This document shows, in pieces, positions 1-9,155 of a stretch of 64,000 bases of DNA. The position numbers and the translations under genes were made by a program. The notes under the pieces are model-generated. The model had not been told where the DNA came from and did no database searches. It was given only the letters and a program-made list of their open reading frames with translations. Source of the DNA: Piezodorus guildinii (Eukaryota; Arthropoda; Insecta; Hemiptera; Pentatomidae); assembly GCA_023052935.1 (NCBI GenBank), contig CM041297.1, forward strand, positions 85,444,021 to 85,508,020, read 5' to 3'. Position 1 is the first letter of the stretch. Every line of letters begins with the position of its first letter.

Positions 1-1309
1 AAACAGAATTTGAAATGCCAAAGAACTGCCTATGACCCTTGCAAGTAGAGGCTTTGAAAAAAATTAATAAAAATAAAACATTTATAGTAATAAATTTCCT
101 ACAAGTATAAAAATTGTGATTTTTTTTTTTAAAGTTGAAATACTGATATTTACTAGAGTATCACATAAAATCAACAAGTAAATACGAAGAACAAATATAA
201 AAAAATAATAATGGGTTTTAAACAAACTACCCAACGATAGAACTTTAACAACTATTTATAGTCAGAAGGTATCAAGGCCATCTTCTTTTCAGAGGTCTTG
301 GAAGGTCATAATTCCTTTTATTTAAATAACAAAAGCTTTGGGAAGAATACTGAATAGGAAGGGGTCCTCAATTTTTAATGAGGTGCCATTCCCTATTTGC
401 TCGAAATAGTTTATTTATTCACTCTTCTATTAAGTATACAATATATATTGTGGAAAATATAATGGTCTGTATGAAAGTAAACGATAAGTTTAGCAACCAA
501 AACAAAAAAATGTTGCAAAACCTTAATTACATACTCAGCATATATCCATTACTCGGATTTTACAGCAACTTCTATAGCAAACTCAAATTACCAGAAGTGT
601 TACTTTTGTAATCAATTTTACATGTTTATAGATTTCCTCAAAAATGGCTCTAACGATTATAATAAACTTGTTAGAACCTAAAAACGAACTTAACAATTAT
701 ATGAAGGAGTAATTCTAGCCCCAACTAAAGAAATAGAATTGTAAATACATGAATATCTATATCAAATTATCAGACTATAATTTGTTCAAATCCTACAGTA
801 AATACTAATTTTAATAAATAATGTTAATATTGACAAAGGCCTACATTCATGTTATTCATTCAAATTTCAAAATATAGATTGTTTGATATAACATTTAAAA
901 CAGCAATTAAAGCGTAATAAACTAAAATACTCACTAGCGGCAGAAATTATTTCTGATACAAAATTTAAATCCATGATCAGGTCAAAACTTCAAAATTCCT
1001 ACAATCTACAATACTTAATCACAAGCCTCGAAAGCATTATTCAAAACCTCAGAATTTGATTTTTAACACTCGGTAAAGACGCGGTCAGGAAAATGTTATA
1101 CAACGAGATATTCAAAGAAATTGTTATAAAAAACAATAATGTCTGGGTCCCAGTGTTAAAATAGACTTAGTAATATTAAAACTTCGTAATATTATGATTT
1201 TAAGTAAGTATTTCCATCAGAAATAATCATATCTTACAAGTTATTTAAACATACATAAGTTTTTTTTTTTAACTTATTCTCGTTTTTTTTTTTTTTAGTA
1301 GGTATTTCT
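1..1309. other. AT-rich intergenic DNA, nothing recognised
   Basis: No exon-like segment, RNA gene or repeat with recognisable ends was seen. A 77-codon open frame at 378-611 has no family resemblance and is not called. Confidence 0.5.
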
Positions 1310-1310
1310 T

Positions 1311-2257
1311 TTTTTACTTTCAATATATATATAAAAGCATATATGAAATATATAGTATGGGAAAGTATTGCAATCTTGAAAATTTTCGAATTCCAATCGA
1401 AATGAAATACATGTTTTAAGATCCTCTGAGTCTAAATAACCAAGTCTCTCAAAAAGGTCTGTGCGTGTGTGGTAAGATTAGCGTGTAAACGAAAAGTAGA
1501 ATGAAACAGAAATTTCATTTTAAGATAACTATAGGCCCGAGATGTTACAGCAATTTTCACACTAAAATCGGCTGCTTGGAAGTCCTTTATCCCATGCATT
1601 TTGCACCATTTTGCGATTTTCTCTATGCTATGACCATTTTGATTAAACTCACTTTATCGATGTAAAATTTAATGGGCTTTAATATCATATAGGTTTCATT
1701 CTGATTGAAATAGTCTGGCAGGTCTTAAATGACGATATTTTAAATTTTCTTTCTTTTAAGTGCCTTTAATTTTGTAGATTCTAAAAAGTTCACCATGTCA
1801 TCTTGTTAACATTGATGAAAAGTGGCTAAATATAAAAGTTGGATGAATTTTATAGCCAACTAAAGGAGAAAAAAGCAAGCATATTTTTTAAATGTAGTTT
1901 TTGTTTTGTTTTTTAAATAAGAACAGTAACATAGATGTATAATATACCGCTGGAAAGCTAAAGATTTTAGAAAAAATATTATCTTATATAAACAGTTGTA
2001 AAAGGTAAAGAAAAGTCATGAATGGTGCATAAACTGATAACTGATTATTATAAATTACAATTTAATATTGTTATATTATTTAGTATAAATCATATGTTTC
2101 CAACAAAACTGATTAAACTTTTATTTAAATTAACTTAAAACTTTTTTACTTTCACTTACCTATTTATGAAATAAATATATATTCAACTTTGAATTTATTT
2201 AATAGTTCTTAAATTGATGTTTACTGCCCAGGTAAGTCAAGTGTTGCCCGCAACAGA
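1311..2257 (+). repeat. 0.9-kb dispersed repeat family R1, copy 1
   Basis: This is one of six copies in the window (others at 11698, 17268, 39201, 40377 and 60198). It starts with a TTTTTACTTT end and finishes near a GGTAAGTCAAGTGTTGCCCG segment. Internally it shares with the others a line reading roughly AACCAAGTC, AAAAGGTCTGTG and a TG run, and blocks such as CCCATGCATTTTGCACC. It carries no open frame and is non-autonomous. The two ends contain short inverted motifs (CTTTCACTTACC / GGTAAGTGAAAG), so a DNA transposon or Helitron-like derivative is possible; the superfamily is not assigned. Confidence 0.7.
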
Positions 2258-2407
2258 TTTTTTTTTACCTCCTGTAAGTTATAAATTGCTGTTCCGTCTT
2301 CAATCTCAATTTCAATCTGACTGGGAGGAGTAGATTATAGATCGGCATAGCCAGGATCCTTTCCCAGTGAGGAAGAAACGCAAAAGAAATCCCTTTGCCT
2401 CCCTCCC

Positions 2408-2418
2408 GTATAGAATAG
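2408..2418. repeat. Left target-site duplication of SINE-A
   Basis: GTATAGAATAG occurs here and again at 7413-7423, immediately outside the two halves of the interrupted SINE. An 11-bp duplication fits LINE-driven retroposition. Confidence 0.75.
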
Positions 2419-2673
2419 AGGGATCACTTGTAGCTGGGTGGCTAGCTAACAGCCTCCCATGCTGAAGGTCACGGATTCAAACCCGCAGGTGGTCCTAGGA
2501 TTTTTTAATGGGAGTAAAAAATCCTTGGGTACGCCGTCCTTCGGAGGGGACGTTAAAAGGTGGTCCCGAGCCTGTGCGATGACAGGTACTCGTTAAAGAT
2601 CCCTATCCTGATAAAACCTGGATAGGCAAAATTTAGGACTCCCACTGTAGCATCGTCCGATTAACCATAGTAG
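2419..2673 (+). repeat. tRNA-derived SINE (SINE-A), 5' part, split by the LTR element
   Basis: The head reads like a tRNA with an A-box-like segment (TAGCTGGGTGGCTAGC) and a B-box-like GGATTCAAACCC. The body carries a block shared with other copies (GGTCCCGAGCCTGTGCGATG, then CCTGGATAGGCAAAATTTAG). The SINE resumes at 7379-7412 after the retrotransposon and ends in a TAAATAAATAAACAAACAAAC-like tail. Related copies lie at 7598 (-), 24141, 37398, 38178 (-), 45318 (head only) and 54161. Confidence 0.8.
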
Positions 2674-3044
2674 TGTAACGGTTGCACGGTCAATCACAAC
2701 ACGGAGGTTACACGACGGTTTTTCAGGTCCCTCAGTGTTGCCAGGTGGAAAGTAATTTAATTATTAATATTAATTTTTTACCTGCAACACTGAGGTAACC
2801 AACCAATTACCTGCATTGTGTGCATCGTGTGTACCTTGTTGTTTTGTGGTAGGATCTTTAAAAATTTTGTGTGTGTGGATTTAAAAAACATTTTTTTTAA
2901 ATTTAATTTATTCTAAAGAAGAAGCCTATTTTTTTATTTCTCATTTTTCATCATTTTAATTGTGTTTCCTACCGTTTTTTATTTAATTAAAATAACTTTT
3001 TATTTCGAACTTTATTCTTTTTATTATTATCCAACATCCACCAA
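2674..3044 (+). repeat. 5' LTR
   Basis: It starts TGTAACGGTTGCACGG and ends near CATCCACCAA, 371 bp. The exact 3' edge is uncertain by one to three bases because the host target duplication AGTAG overlaps the last LTR bases. It looks identical to the 3' copy at 7003-7373. The T-rich 3' half probably holds promoter and polyadenylation signals, but no clear TATA box was chosen. Confidence 0.92.
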
Positions 3045-3046
3045 AG

Positions 3047-3064
3047 TGGTGACCCCGACGTGAT
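3047..3064 (+). promoter_or_regulatory. Primer-binding site for tRNA-Trp
   Basis: TGGTGACCCCGACGTGAT lies 2 bases after the LTR and is complementary to the 3' end of animal tRNA-Trp including CCA. It would prime minus-strand synthesis. tRNA-Trp use is characteristic of the CsRn1 group. The first gag ATG (3063) overlaps its last two bases. Confidence 0.85.
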
Positions 3065-3872
3065 GACGGAAAAGATGGATAAGAAGCCAGCAGATTTAGA
3101 GGTAAGTGCTAGTGCACATACTAATATTAGAATCCCTACATTCTGGAGGGCTGACCCAGAATTATGGTTTTGCCAGGCCGATGCTGTATTTGCTACATCA
3201 AAAGTCGTGAGCTTAAGAATAAAATTTCAAATAGTGGTGGCGAATTTAGAATTTGAAATTCTAAAACAAGTCTCCGACTTGGTGAAAAACCCACCTACAG
3301 AGCCATATGAAGCCCTTAAGGAAAGGCTTATTTCCACTTACGCCGAGTCCGAAAATCAGCGTATTAGGCGTTTATTGGAGGACAAGCACCTCGCCGACGG
3401 GGAACGGCCATCTCAATTTTTAAATGAATTAAAACGGCTGGCAGGCAGTTCTGTTTCCCCCGAATTACTTAGGAATATGTGGCTAAAAGCACTACCAGAA
3501 AGGATGCAAGCAACACTGGCTGTAACTTCGGAAACATCCCTCGATAAGCTGGCAGAGATTGCCGACCGCATAGCTGAGGTATATGAGTCCAGTGTCAGTC
3601 AGGTGACCACACACACACCGCAACCCCGTTCTTCTTCTTCTTCCTTCGCAACTCAACTTGAGGAGAAATTCGAGAAGCTGAGCCTGCAAATAAATGAGCT
3701 CCAAAACGAAATGGCTAGCTTAAGAAGGAGCAGATCGACATCTCGTGACCAAGGACGGAACCGATCGCGTAGCAAAAGTCGTAAACTATGCTACTACCAC
3801 CGCAACTTCCGGGAGAAGGCTAAGAAATGCCAACAACCCTGCAGCTGGAAACCATCGCAAAAGGGAAACTAA
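3063..3872 (+). CDS. gag: Gag protein of the LTR retrotransposon
   Basis: This encodes 269 residues of structural capsid/nucleocapsid protein that would form the cytoplasmic virus-like particle. The frame is open three bases earlier at a GTG, but ATG 3063 is the natural start; ATG 3075 is an alternative. The N-terminal half has the retrotransposon Gag capsid look (ADPELWF, then KFQIVVANL and RLISTY). An RS-rich linker leads to a single zinc knuckle of the form C-x2-H-x9-C-x3-C (residues 243-260), the CHCC variant typical of CsRn1-type elements rather than the usual CCHC. The stop at 3870-3872 directly follows a GGGAAAC heptamer, and pol overlaps in the -1 frame. Confidence 0.92.
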   Translation: MTEKMDKKPADLEVSASAHTNIRIPTFWRADPELWFCQADAVFATSKVVSLRIKFQIVVANLEFEILKQVSDLVKNPPTEPYEALKERLISTYAESENQRIRRLLEDKHLADGERPSQFLNELKRLAGSSVSPELLRNMWLKALPERMQATLAVTSETSLDKLAEIADRIAEVYESSVSQVTTHTPQPRSSSSSFATQLEEKFEKLSLQINELQNEMASLRRSRSTSRDQGRNRSRSKSRKLCYYHRNFREKAKKCQQPCSWKPSQKGN

Positions 3873-6800
3873 TCTCAGCGACTGAGAAGGCGGACTCCGT
3901 CGCTGATATCAACCACCGCCGATTATTCGTCGCGGACATAGCAACTGGAGAACGATATTTAGTCGACACTGGAGCGTCAATATCGGTCTTCCCAGCACGG
4001 AGACGAGATCGAAAAACACCCGCCAATTTCACCCTTTTTGCAGCCAACGGTACACCGATAAAGACCTATGGTGAAGTGAAGAAGATACTTAACGTTGGTC
4101 TTCGTCGCCCTCTTCGGTGGTCTTTCATCATCGCCGACGTCAACAACCCGATCATCGGAGCAGACTTCCTCTTCTTTCACCACATCCTGGTCGATCTCAA
4201 GGGCCGACAGCTCGTAGACGCCAAGACAGGTCTCACATCCAAGGGCAGTCTTAAACATAACAACACACCTTCCGTTTATTCTGTACCTAGTGGCGAGTGG
4301 TATTATGAGCTTTTACGCAAATACCCAGCTATAACTCGCCCATCTACGGTACCACAGGAGGCGAAGCATGCAATCAAGCATTTTATTGAAACGAAGGGAG
4401 CTCCAGTCACCTCCAAAGCCAGGCGCCTTCCACCTGAGCGATACAACGCCGCCAGGGAAGAATTCCTGAAGATGGTAGATGAGGGAATCTGCAGGCCTTC
4501 AAGTAGCCCCTGGGCTAGCCCACTCCTCATAGTAACAAAGAAGGAGGGCTCAATGAGATTTTGTGGAGACTACCGCCGTCTCAACGCCCAGACTGTGCCT
4601 GATAGATACAGCGTTCCTAACATCCAATCTCTCAACAACAACCTCTTTGGAAAGACAATCTTCAGTAAGGTGGATCTCAAACGGGCATACTACCAGATAC
4701 CTGTTGCTGAAGAAGACGTTCCGAAGACTGCAGTTATCACTCCTTTCGGCCTCTTCGAATTCAAGGTGATGTGCTTCGGACTCCGCAACGCAGCGCAGAC
4801 CTTTCAACGCTTGATGGACAGCATTCTCGCCCTACCGTATGCTTTCGTCTATCTGGATGACATTCTGATAGCTTCATCGTCGGAGGAAGAACATCGCACC
4901 CACTTGGAAGAAGTCTTTAGACGACTGGACCAGCATGGATTGACTATCAACCCGCTCAAGTCGACGTTCTGCAAGGACGAAGTCGAGTTTCTTGGCTTCC
5001 TTGTTACCTCGCAGGGCATCAAACCTCTCCCGAGTAAGGTCGACGAAATCGCCGAATTTCCACGTCCTGCTACCAAGGGCCATCTTCGACGCTTTCTGGA
5101 GATGATCAACTTCTACAGAAGATGCCTCCCCAAGGCAGCAGAAGTTCAGCGCACTCTACATGCTCTGATTGGCAACAGTAAGAAGAATGATAGAACGCCA
5201 ATCGAATGGACTCCTGAAGCTGAAGAAGCCTTCGCCAGATGCCAGCAGAACATTCGAGAAGCAGTCACACTCGCGCATCCATCGTCTGATGCTGAAGTCT
5301 CTCTCGCTTGTGATGCTTCCAACACAGCGATGGGAGCAGTTCTTCAACAACGAGAAGGACAACATTGGAGACCCTTAGGATTCTTCTCAAGAGCTCTTAC
5401 GGCAGCTCAACAGGGATACTCCACCTACGACCGCGAACTCACCGCTATCTTTAACGCAGTCAAGCATTTCAGGCCTTGCATCGAAGGAAGAGTTTTCAGT
5501 ATTCTCACTGACCATAAACCTCTGGTTTATGCCTTCTATCAGAAGCCCGGAACAGCAACACCCATGAGGATTCGCTATGTGAACTTCATTAGCCAATTCA
5601 CATGTGATATCCGACATGTTTCGGGAGAAGAAAACAAAGTGGCCGATACTTTGTCAAGGTTAGAGGAAATTCGCAGCCCGGATGATATGGAGAGCATTGT
5701 CGAAGCCCAGCAGGAAGACCCGCTGATTCCAGAGTTACTTCGGAACCCGAACTTGCGTTTGAAACTGGTCGAACTCCCGCACTCGAACAAGCCACTTCTT
5801 TGTGACTTCACAACTTCGAAAGCTCGACCATATGTTCCTACTTCTCTGCGTCAGAACATCGTTAAGAAGATTCACGAGCTCAGCCATCCTGGAATCCGAG
5901 GGACACGCCGCCTGGTGTCTCAGAGATTCTTCTGGCCGAATATGAATTCTGACATAACGACTTGGACCCGAAGCTGCATCGCTTGTCAACGCTCGAAAAT
6001 CCATAGACACACAGTTTCACCTCCCGGCATCTTCGCTCCAGCTGGTCGATTTGAGCACATTCATGTCGATATAATCGGACCTCTACCGACATCGGATGGT
6101 AAACGTTATTGCCTTACTATGGCAGATCGGTACACCCGTTGGCCGGAAGCTGAACCGATTGAGGATATCTCCGCTACAGTGGTTGCATCAGCGCTCTACA
6201 AATCCTGGATTTCCAGATTTGGCGTCCCAACACGCATCACAACGGATCAAGGCCGCCAATTCGAGAGCGAACTTTTTTCGAAACTGCTGAACCTCCTAGG
6301 AATTCGGCGATGTCGGACCACTGCGTACCATCCTCAGTGCAACGGCGCTATCGAGAGATGGCATAGAACTTTAAAGGCAGCCCTAACTGCACATCTCATT
6401 ACCTCAAGATCTTGGACGGAACTATTGCCCACAGTCCTCCTCGGCTTGAGAGCAGCTATTAGGGATGACAACTGCACAAGCGCCGCAGAAATGACGTATG
6501 GTCAACCCCTGCGACTTCCTGGGGAACTGTTGGAGTCGACTTCAAAACCAGAGGAACCTGATGGATTTCTGCGTAGGCTAAGGGAACACTTGAAGCACCT
6601 GCAGCCTGCCCCGCATAGACCTAGTCAAGGGCCAACCTTCACTCCGAAGGACTTAAGGACATGCACACACGTCTTCTTACGAGATGACACGGCCAGGAAA
6701 CCACTAACTCCTCCTTACTCTGGACCTCACCTTGTGATCGAGAGAGGGGAGAAGACTTTTGTTATCCTGCTCGCCTCCGGAGAGAAGACCGTAAGCGTGG

Positions 6801-7084
6801 ACCGCCTGAAGCCGGCCTACACCTTGGAAGACCCAACCTCTCCAGCCACGTCACCACCGACTACATCGCGACAGCAACCTCCACAAACTGACAACGCCCC
6901 CGCCACAGAAGCTGACCAACCCTCATCGGACAAAACAACTCGAAGAGGACGTCGCATCCGACTCCCTGTTCGCTTCTGTGACGAGGTCATTGGGGGAAGT
7001 GATGTAACGGTTGCACGGTCAATCACAACACGGAGGTTACACGACGGTTTTTCAGGTCCCTCAGTGTTGCCAGGTGGAAAGTAA
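3824..7084 (+). CDS. pol: Pol polyprotein: protease, reverse transcriptase, RNase H, integrase
   Basis: Domain order is PR-RT-RH-IN. Numbering from the in-frame ATG at 3827 (1085 residues), protease has DTG at 47-49. RT has KVDLKRAYYQ at 281-290 and YLDD at 342-345. RNase H has D496, E537, D562 and D607. Integrase has H683-x3-H687 with C717-x2-C720 and the catalytic D748, D807, E843 (35 residues between the last two). All key residues are present. One oddity is Glu425 in RRFLEMINFY, where most gypsy-type RTs have Gly. There is no chromodomain; the C-terminus is Pro/Thr-rich. Synthesis is probably as a Gag-Pol fusion by -1 frameshift, so the ATG may not be used. The last 27 codons lie inside the 3' LTR. 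Confidence 0.95.
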   Translation, partial: EMPTTLQLETIAKGKLISATEKADSVADINHRRLFVADIATGERYLVDTGASISVFPARRRDRKTPANFTLFAANGTPIKTYGEVKKILNVGLRRPLRWSFIIADVNNPIIGADFLFFHHILVDLKGRQLVDAKTGLTSKGSLKHNNTPSVYSVPSGEWYYELLRKYPAITRPSTVPQEAKHAIKHFIETKGAPVTSKARRLPPERYNAAREEFLKMVDEGICRPSSSPWASPLLIVTKKEGSMRFCGDYRRLNAQTVPDRYSVPNIQSLNNNLFGKTIFSKVDLKRAYYQIPVAEEDVPKTAVITPFGLFEFKVMCFGLRNAAQTFQRLMDSILALPYAFVYLDDILIASSSEEEHRTHLEEVFRRLDQHGLTINPLKSTFCKDEVEFLGFLVTSQGIKPLPSKVDEIAEFPRPATKGHLRRFLEMINFYRRCLPKAAEVQRTLHALIGNSKKNDRTPIEWTPEAEEAFARCQQNIREAVTLAHPSSDAEVSLACDASNTAMGAVLQQREGQHWRPLGFFSRALTAAQQGYSTYDRELTAIFNAVKHFRPCIEGRVFSILTDHKPLVYAFYQKPGTATPMRIRYVNFISQFTCDIRHVSGEENKVADTLSRLEEIRSPDDMESIVEAQQEDPLIPELLRNPNLRLKLVELPHSNKPLLCDFTTSKARPYVPTSLRQNIVKKIHELSHPGIRGTRRLVSQRFFWPNMNSDITTWTRSCIACQRSKIHRHTVSPPGIFAPAGRFEHIHVDIIGPLPTSDGKRYCLTMADRYTRWPEAEPIEDISATVVASALYKSWISRFGVPTRITTDQGRQFESELFSKLLNLLGIRRCRTTAYHPQCNGAIERWHRTLKAALTAHLITSRSWTELLPTVLLGLRAAIRDDNCTSAAEMTYGQPLRLPGELLESTSKPEEPDGFLRRLREHLKHLQPAPHRPSQGPTFTPKDLRTCTHVFLRDDTARKPLTPPYSGPHLVIERGEKTFVILLASGEKTVSVDRLKPAYTLEDPTSPATSPPTTSRQQPPQTDNAPATEADQPSSDKTTRRGRRIRLPVRFCDEVIGGSDVTVARSITTRRLHDGFSGPSVLPGGK
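3863..3869 (+). promoter_or_regulatory. Probable -1 ribosomal frameshift site (G GGA AAC)
   Basis: In the gag frame the codons are AAG GGA AAC TAA, so G-GGA-AAC fits X-XXY-YYZ and is the slippery heptamer known from several retroviruses. The pol frame is -1 relative to gag and is closed by TAA at 3821-3823, so the shift must occur in 3824-3872; this heptamer is the obvious place. No downstream pseudoknot was worked out by eye. Confidence 0.75.
6991..7002 (+). promoter_or_regulatory. Polypurine tract
   Basis: TGGGGGAAGTGA abuts the 3' LTR and is the expected plus-strand primer. It is also coding sequence for Pol. Confidence 0.7.
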
Positions 7085-7373
7085 TTTAATTATTAATATT
7101 AATTTTTTACCTGCAACACTGAGGTAACCAACCAATTACCTGCATTGTGTGCATCGTGTGTACCTTGTTGTTTTGTGGTAGGATCTTTAAAAATTTTGTG
7201 TGTGTGGATTTAAAAAACATTTTTTTTAAATTTAATTTATTCTAAAGAAGAAGCCTATTTTTTTATTTCTCATTTTTCATCATTTTAATTGTGTTTCCTA
7301 CCGTTTTTTATTTAATTAAAATAACTTTTTATTTCGAACTTTATTCTTTTTATTATTATCCAACATCCACCAA
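7003..7373 (+). repeat. 3' LTR
   Basis: It is the same 371 bp as the 5' LTR with no difference seen by eye. It is followed by AGTAG, the 5-bp target duplication, and then the resumed SINE (CATAAAGTGACG). Confidence 0.92.
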
Positions 7374-7378
7374 AGTAG

Positions 7379-7412
7379 CATAAAGTGACGTTAAATAAAT
7401 AAACAAACAAAC
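7379..7412 (+). repeat. SINE-A, 3' tail after the LTR insertion
   Basis: CATAAAGTGACGTTAAATAAA and the A-rich tail match the ends of the uninterrupted SINE copies. The right target duplication GTATAGAATAG follows at 7413-7423. Confidence 0.8.
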
Positions 7413-7597
7413 GTATAGAATAGATTTCATAGGAAGTACTAGAGAATTATTTTGTGCATCAGGTATTCAGCGTTTACTAATATCATATCAGTTCAGATCC
7501 GAAATATATTTATAACTAAAAGACGTTCCTCACCACCATAAAATGTTAACATAAATGTTTTTGCTCAGTTATCACGCAACAGCTGTGTCCGACCAGC

Positions 7598-7800
7598 TTG
7601 TTTGTTCATTTAACGTCACTTTTGTGCTCCTATGGCTAATCGGACGATCCTATAGTGGGAGTCTTGAATTTTGTCTATCCAAGCTAAATTATGATTGGGA
7701 TCTTTAGTGAGTACCTAACATCGTACAAGCTCAGAACCACAATTTCGCGTCCCCACCGAAGGAGGACATAACCAAGGAATTTTCACTCCCTTAAGTAGTA
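7598..7800 (-). repeat. SINE-A copy, minus orientation, head truncated or diverged
   Basis: Read on the minus strand it shows the same body (block around the minus-strand match to GGACTCCCACTGTAGCATCG) and the tail ACGTTAAATGAACA. The tRNA-like head is not recognisable. Confidence 0.7.
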
Positions 7801-8110
7801 AGGGGTAATCCTTGTACTACTGATGAAATTTAAACTAATTTGTCTCTTAGGATAAATGTCTGATTATTTTATTTATCAGGTTCGATTCTTTGCAGCTTAG
7901 AGAACACTGCGTATATTTTGCCAGGTTTGTAAGCGGTTGGAGAATGAACCTACAGAAAACTAGGAAATAGCAATGGTAAAAAACTACACAGTAGATATGC
8001 TTGATTGACAAACACGTACAACAACTTAACGGAAATTCTTTTAGTGCACACGTAACTAAACATAACCATTATTAGATCTGTGGATGTAATTTGATGACCG
8101 GTGAGAATTA

Positions 8111-8275
8111 CTGGAAGGAATTAGTCAGGGTGGCATGGTGGGAGAATGGAGTCCATTCTCCCACCATGCCCTCTGATGATGACCCACAAAGGGGGTCGAA
8201 ACGTTGGCAAACAATAAATAGTTGAAACTATTTAGTTGTTTCATTTAATGACCGCCACTCGGACTAATTCCTTCT
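8111..8275. mobile_element. Foldback element FB-a with hammerhead-like core
   Basis: The outer arms are inverted copies (GGAAGGAATTAGTC at the left, its complement at the right). Inside sits a 19-bp perfect hairpin (8132-8150 with 8152-8170, one-base loop). Directly after comes CTGATGA (8173-8179), T, GACCC-loop-GGGTC, GAAAC (8198-8202), GTT and GGCA. The same outer sequence recurs at 51599-51704. It is not coding. Confidence 0.75.
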
Positions 8276-9140
8276 ATTATTATTATTATTAAAATAAAAA
8301 TTAGAACGAAACTACTGCGACAATAAAAATCAACTAACGGTTTAGAACACACGATAAGAATGGAATAAATTTAATAAAATATTTTTTCCTAGATATATCG
8401 AAAAAAGTATTTTTTTTTTCAAAGAAAGAAGACCACTAATTAAACGTAACCTCAAAGACTAGGCCCTGTCTAAAATATTCTTTCTTCAGTTGTTAGCTTA
8501 AAGGGTATACATATACCCATGTTTCTTTATAGAAGAAGCGTTTTGACGGATTTACTCTTTTGTCTTCAAAAATCATAATTACGTGTGCTCAGATAGTTTT
8601 ACTTGTTTTTAGTCTTAACGAAACTGACGCTAGTCAATAAGAAATGCCATCATACTTACATTAATTACTTTGGTATAGTTATGCCAGAAGTTTAACTTTA
8701 TCCTGGATTATAGTAAAATAAATTTCTTTCCTATTCGAGGTTAATTATAAGGTTTCAAAGCAAAACTCTTTCTTCACTGAACATTAAATATTTATGAATG
8801 CATGTTTGTTACCTTCATCTACTTGCTCTAATTATTCCAAGCCACAATTGTTAGTAGCATTTCTCTGTTACGTAATCCCAGTTGTTATTAAAACGTAGAT
8901 AGCGAAAAGATAGTCAGAAGGTAAATATTGTTGGAGATAGCACATTTCAACACGCATCACCAGAAAGGCTGTTGAGTCTCCCACAGAGGTTTCGGTTTTG
9001 ATATCAGTTGTATTAGGCTCTGTGTAATTTTGTTGGGGAATTAAACTTGTTTTGAGGAAGTACCCCCTCTTGGTTATTTTGTAATGTTTTATTACGAGAT
9101 ACGCTAATTTAAAAATAATCAAATAAAACAAATTTTATAG
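8276..9140. other. 5' flank of TBC1D5; no other feature seen
   Basis: AT-rich DNA with a short ATT microsatellite at 8275-8290. It should hold the TBC1D5 promoter or an intron after a non-coding first exon. No TATA box or initiator could be chosen with support. Confidence 0.4.
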
Positions 9141-9155
9141 AATGGAGTATTCAAT

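Larger units (their letters stand above)
2674..7373 (+). mobile_element. Full-length Ty3/gypsy LTR retrotransposon, CsRn1-like clade
   Basis: This is a complete element of about 4.7 kb: LTR, primer site, gag, pol, purine tract, LTR. The two LTRs look identical when read side by side and both frames are open, so the insertion is probably recent. The flanking AGTAG at 2669-2673 and 7374-7378 is a 5-bp target duplication inside a SINE. The tRNA-Trp primer site, the CHCC-type zinc knuckle in Gag and the lack of a chromodomain or env gene point to the CsRn1 group, first described in Clonorchis and also present in insects (for example Kabuki of silkworm). Clade placement rests on motif memory, not on a tree. 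Confidence 0.93.

Noticed and set aside
378..611. 77-codon open frame
   Set aside because: Low-complexity AT-rich composition, no family resemblance, no splice or promoter context.
3492..6092. Many open frames of 65-93 codons antisense to gag and pol
   Set aside because: Shadows of the real gag and pol frames; none has a recognisable domain.
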